In this document: positions 8,151-10,118 of the stretch, in pieces
How positions within the stretch are numbered: the first letter of the stretch is position 1
Layout of the letters: every line of letters begins with the position of its first letter
DNA from: JAHJSA01 sp038204345
GTDB taxonomy: Bacteria > Actinomycetota > Thermoleophilia > RBG-16-64-13
Direction of reading: 5' to 3'
Assembly (NCBI GenBank): GCA_038204345.1
Contig: JBBRDB010000083.1
Span: 1 to 10,118, forward strand
DNA length: 10,118 nucleotides
Translations under genes and position numbers: made by a program
Notes under the pieces: model-generated
Told to the model about the DNA's origin: nothing
Seen by the model: only the letters and a program-made list of their open reading frames with translations
The model's database searches: none

Positions 8151-10118
8151 GCATCAACCCCGGGCGATACGGCCGGCCCACGGGCGGGGCCGGACACGGG
8201 ACGAGCGACAGGACGAGGGACTGTTGGAGAGGCCGTGGGCGCGAAGGTCGCCGAACGGAACCAGGACACGAATCCGGCCGTGTCGATCACGCTTCTTCCC
8301 CGAGGAACTCCCAGACGGGCCGCCACGCGGGTGGCCAGTGGAGGGAGAAGCCGCGCCGCCGTCAGCAGCTCCACGTCGCACAAGACCTCGGCGACTGGTC
8401 CTTCGGCCATCACCACGCCTCCATCGAGCACGATCACGCGATCGGCGCGGCGGGCGACTTCGTCGATGTCGTGCGAACTGAACAGGAGTGAACGCGTTCC
8501 GCCCGCCTCGCCGGCGCTACCTCGTTCGCTCTCAGGCGCGCGGGCCCGCCCCACCCACTCCACCAGCCGGGTCATCAGCCGCTCGCGCGCGAGTGGATCG
8601 AGTCCGGCGGCCGGCTCGTCCAGGACCAAGAGTCTCGGATCCAAGGAGATCACCCCCGCCAGGGCTACCCGCCGCTGCTCGCCCAGAGAGAGTCCGTGCG
8701 GAGAACGTGCGCCGAACTCCCCGGGATCGAGACCCACAGTCCGCAGTGCCGTCTCGACTCTCTTCTCCAGATCTGCTCCGGAGAGTCCCCGCAGCCTGGG
8801 CGCCACAGCCACGTCCTCCCACACAGTGCTCTTGAACAGCTGGGTCTCGGGTCTCTGGAACACCATTCCCACCTGGCCGGGATAGGGCCGCCCAACCCCG
8901 AAATACTCAGCGAGCCCCGAGTCGGGACGCAGGAGAGCCGCGGCAAGCTGAAGGAACGTGCTCTTGCCCGACGCCGTCGCGCCCACGACCGCAGTCACGA
9001 GGCCTGGAGCAACCGTGACGTCCACACCGCTGAGGGCCGCCCGTTGGAGAAAGGTGCCGCGGTTGTAGGTGAACGACACTCCTCGAAAGCTGACCGCAGG
9101 AGCCGCCGACGGCCGCGTGCCCTCGGCACCGGCTGGGCGAGATTCGGACGCCGGCGCCTGCGCTTTCGGAATCGTACCGGGCTCGACCGGCGCCCCCGTT
9201 TTGCCCCGCGCCGCAATCTCGTCCGGCGCCGCAGTCCTGGCGGACGCCCCGGATTCGTCCGGCGCCGCAATCTCGACCGGCGCCGCCGCTTCGGGGGCCG
9301 GCGCAGCGCTGCCCGCACCCGCTTCGCGGCCGCCGAGACCCGCGGGCCGCATTGGCCGCAGAACATCCACAAGCTCGTCTTCGGTCACCGGGGAATCCGG
9401 CCCACCGCCCAAGACCTCGCGGGCCAAGGCCAAGGCGGGAGGGACACCCAGGGGGAACCCATCCGACACGCCTAGGACGAAAAAACCCCGCGGAGGGCCC
9501 AGGTAGCACACGCGTCCATTGTCGAGGGCCATCAAACGGTCGCCCACAACGGCTTCATCCATGTGTTGTGTGATGAGCACTACAGCCACCCCTCTCGCCG
9601 CCAAACGGCGGATAGAGGTCATGACTTCGCCCCTGCCGGCGGGGTCGAGCATGGAGGTGGGCTCGTCTAAGACCAACACAGACGGCTCGAGAACGAGGAC
9701 GCCGGCTAGAGCCAACCTCTGCTTCTGCCCACCCGACAGGAGGTGGGGCTCTGTGCGGTCCTCGCCCTTCAGCCCCACGGCCTCGAGGGTCTCGGCCACC
9801 CGCGCGCGCATCTCGTCGCGCGGGGTGCCCACGTTCTCCAAGCCGAAGGCAACATCGTCCTCGACGCTGGCCCCGACGATCTGATCCTCCGGGTTCTGGA
9901 ACAGCAGACCCACCCGGGAGCGGATCGTCCAAGAGCTCTCGGGGTCGGCGGTGGAGAGCCCCCCGACCGTGACCTCGCCCTGCTCGGGAATCAGGAGGCC
10001 GTTGCAGAGGCGGGCGAGAGTACTCTTACCCGAGCCGTTGCCTCCCACCACCGTGAGTAACTCTCCCGGGGCGACGACCAGGTCGACGCCCCGCAGAGCC
10101 GGAGGACGGTCGTCGCGG
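8147..10118 (-). CDS. Fused ECF transporter ATPase (EcfA1-EcfA2 type, two ABC domains), 5' partial
   Basis: ATP-hydrolysing subunits of the ECF importer, here in one chain instead of two proteins. The 656 visible residues (counted from the codon at 10117-10115) lack only the first strand of domain 1. Domain 1: Walker A GGNGSGKST (25-33), Q-loop Q74, signature LSGGQ (127-131), Walker B VLVLDE (147-152), switch H185. A Pro/Ala-rich linker (about 259-342) contains a hexapeptide repeat. Domain 2: Walker A GATASGKST (379-387), Q-loop Q421, altered signature LSLGEQ (476-481), Walker B LLVLDE (496-501), switch H549. Both halves keep the catalytic glutamate and histidine, so both could hydrolyse ATP. 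Domain 2 has an extra 15-20 residue Gly/Ser/Glu-rich insert before the H-loop, and the protein ends in a Pro/Ala tail (about 622-656). The frame is open from the right edge to the stop at 8147, overlapping ecfT by 4 bases. The upstream neighbour is expected to be rplQ by synteny, but it is not visible. Confidence 0.93.
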   Translation of the reverse strand, partial: RDDRPPALRGVDLVVAPGELLTVVGGNGSGKSTLARLCNGLLIPEQGEVTVGGLSTADPESSWTIRSRVGLLFQNPEDQIVGASVEDDVAFGLENVGTPRDEMRARVAETLEAVGLKGEDRTEPHLLSGGQKQRLALAGVLVLEPSVLVLDEPTSMLDPAGRGEVMTSIRRLAARGVAVVLITQHMDEAVVGDRLMALDNGRVCYLGPPRGFFVLGVSDGFPLGVPPALALAREVLGGGPDSPVTEDELVDVLRPMRPAGLGGREAGAGSAAPAPEAAAPVEIAAPDESGASARTAAPDEIAARGKTGAPVEPGTIPKAQAPASESRPAGAEGTRPSAAPAVSFRGVSFTYNRGTFLQRAALSGVDVTVAPGLVTAVVGATASGKSTFLQLAAALLRPDSGLAEYFGVGRPYPGQVGMVFQRPETQLFKSTVWEDVAVAPRLRGLSGADLEKRVETALRTVGLDPGEFGARSPHGLSLGEQRRVALAGVISLDPRLLVLDEPAAGLDPLARERLMTRLVEWVGRARAPESERGSAGEAGGTRSLLFSSHDIDEVARRADRVIVLDGGVVMAEGPVAEVLCDVELLTAARLLPPLATRVAARLGVPRGRSVIDTAGFVSWFRSATFAPTASPTVPRPVARPVSGPARGPAVSPGVDA
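9176..9283 (-). repeat. Six in-frame 18-base units encoding a hexapeptide-repeat linker
   Basis: Six adjacent 18-base units encode APVEIA, APDESG, ASARTA, APDEIA, ARGKTG and APVEPG (visible residues 279-314). Four share the pattern AP[DV]E. The core CTCG[TA]CCGGCGCC recurs in the given strand at 9182, 9218, 9254 (first base changed) and 9272, with degenerate copies between. It lies wholly in the linker joining the two ABC domains. It looks like an expanded minisatellite kept in frame, probably a flexible spacer whose length may vary between strains. Confidence 0.85.

Noticed and set aside
7336..8181. Upstream extension of the truA frame suggesting an EcfT-like/TruA fusion
   Set aside because: The extension is a frame-shifted reading of ecfT. 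TruA homology starts only after 7335, where a stop-start TGATG junction sits.
9176..9283. CRISPR-like array
   Set aside because: Units of 18 bases are contiguous with no spacers, stay in frame and encode the linker of the ATPase.

Overview
The window is about two-thirds G+C by eye. It is packed with genes read leftwards on the minus strand, with no gene-free stretch above about 90 bases. It looks like bacterial core chromosome, not an accessory or mobile region. In transcription order (right to left) it holds a fused ECF-transporter ATPase with two ABC domains (5' end off the right edge), ecfT, truA, rplM, rpsI, a YhfX/ornithine-racemase-type PLP enzyme, glmM, glmS, and a multidomain AcpS-NnrE-NnrD protein whose 3' end runs off the left edge.

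The gene order points to an actinobacterial lineage, probably a deep-branching one. The block rplM-rpsI-glmM-glmS-acpS-nnr is the layout known from Actinobacteria. The ECF ATPase/ecfT genes directly before truA-rplM-rpsI are familiar from Firmicutes and some early-branching actinobacterial groups. This placement is inferred from synteny and base composition only.

Right part (6490-10118): ATPase, ecfT and truA are translationally coupled by overlaps of 4 and 1 bases. They supply the energising module of a group II ECF vitamin transporter; no substrate-binding S component is encoded here. truA encodes a tRNA pseudouridine synthase. Middle (5589-6459): a near-consensus sigma70-type promoter lies just upstream of rplM and should start a new transcript for L13 and S9. 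A strong GC stem-loop follows rpsI. Left part (1-5509): the racemase, GlmM and GlmS genes are tightly spaced and feed cell-wall precursor supply. GlmS makes glucosamine-6-phosphate, GlmM isomerises it to glucosamine-1-phosphate, and the racemase presumably supplies a D-amino acid. The last gene fuses holo-ACP synthase (lipid synthesis) to NAD(P)HX repair domains.

I found no wholly new system. The most notable items are two gene fusions (EcfA-EcfA through a hexapeptide-repeat linker, and AcpS-NnrE-NnrD), the unusual racemase inside the ribosomal/GlmM operon, and the perfect 13-bp GNRA-loop hairpin ahead of it.
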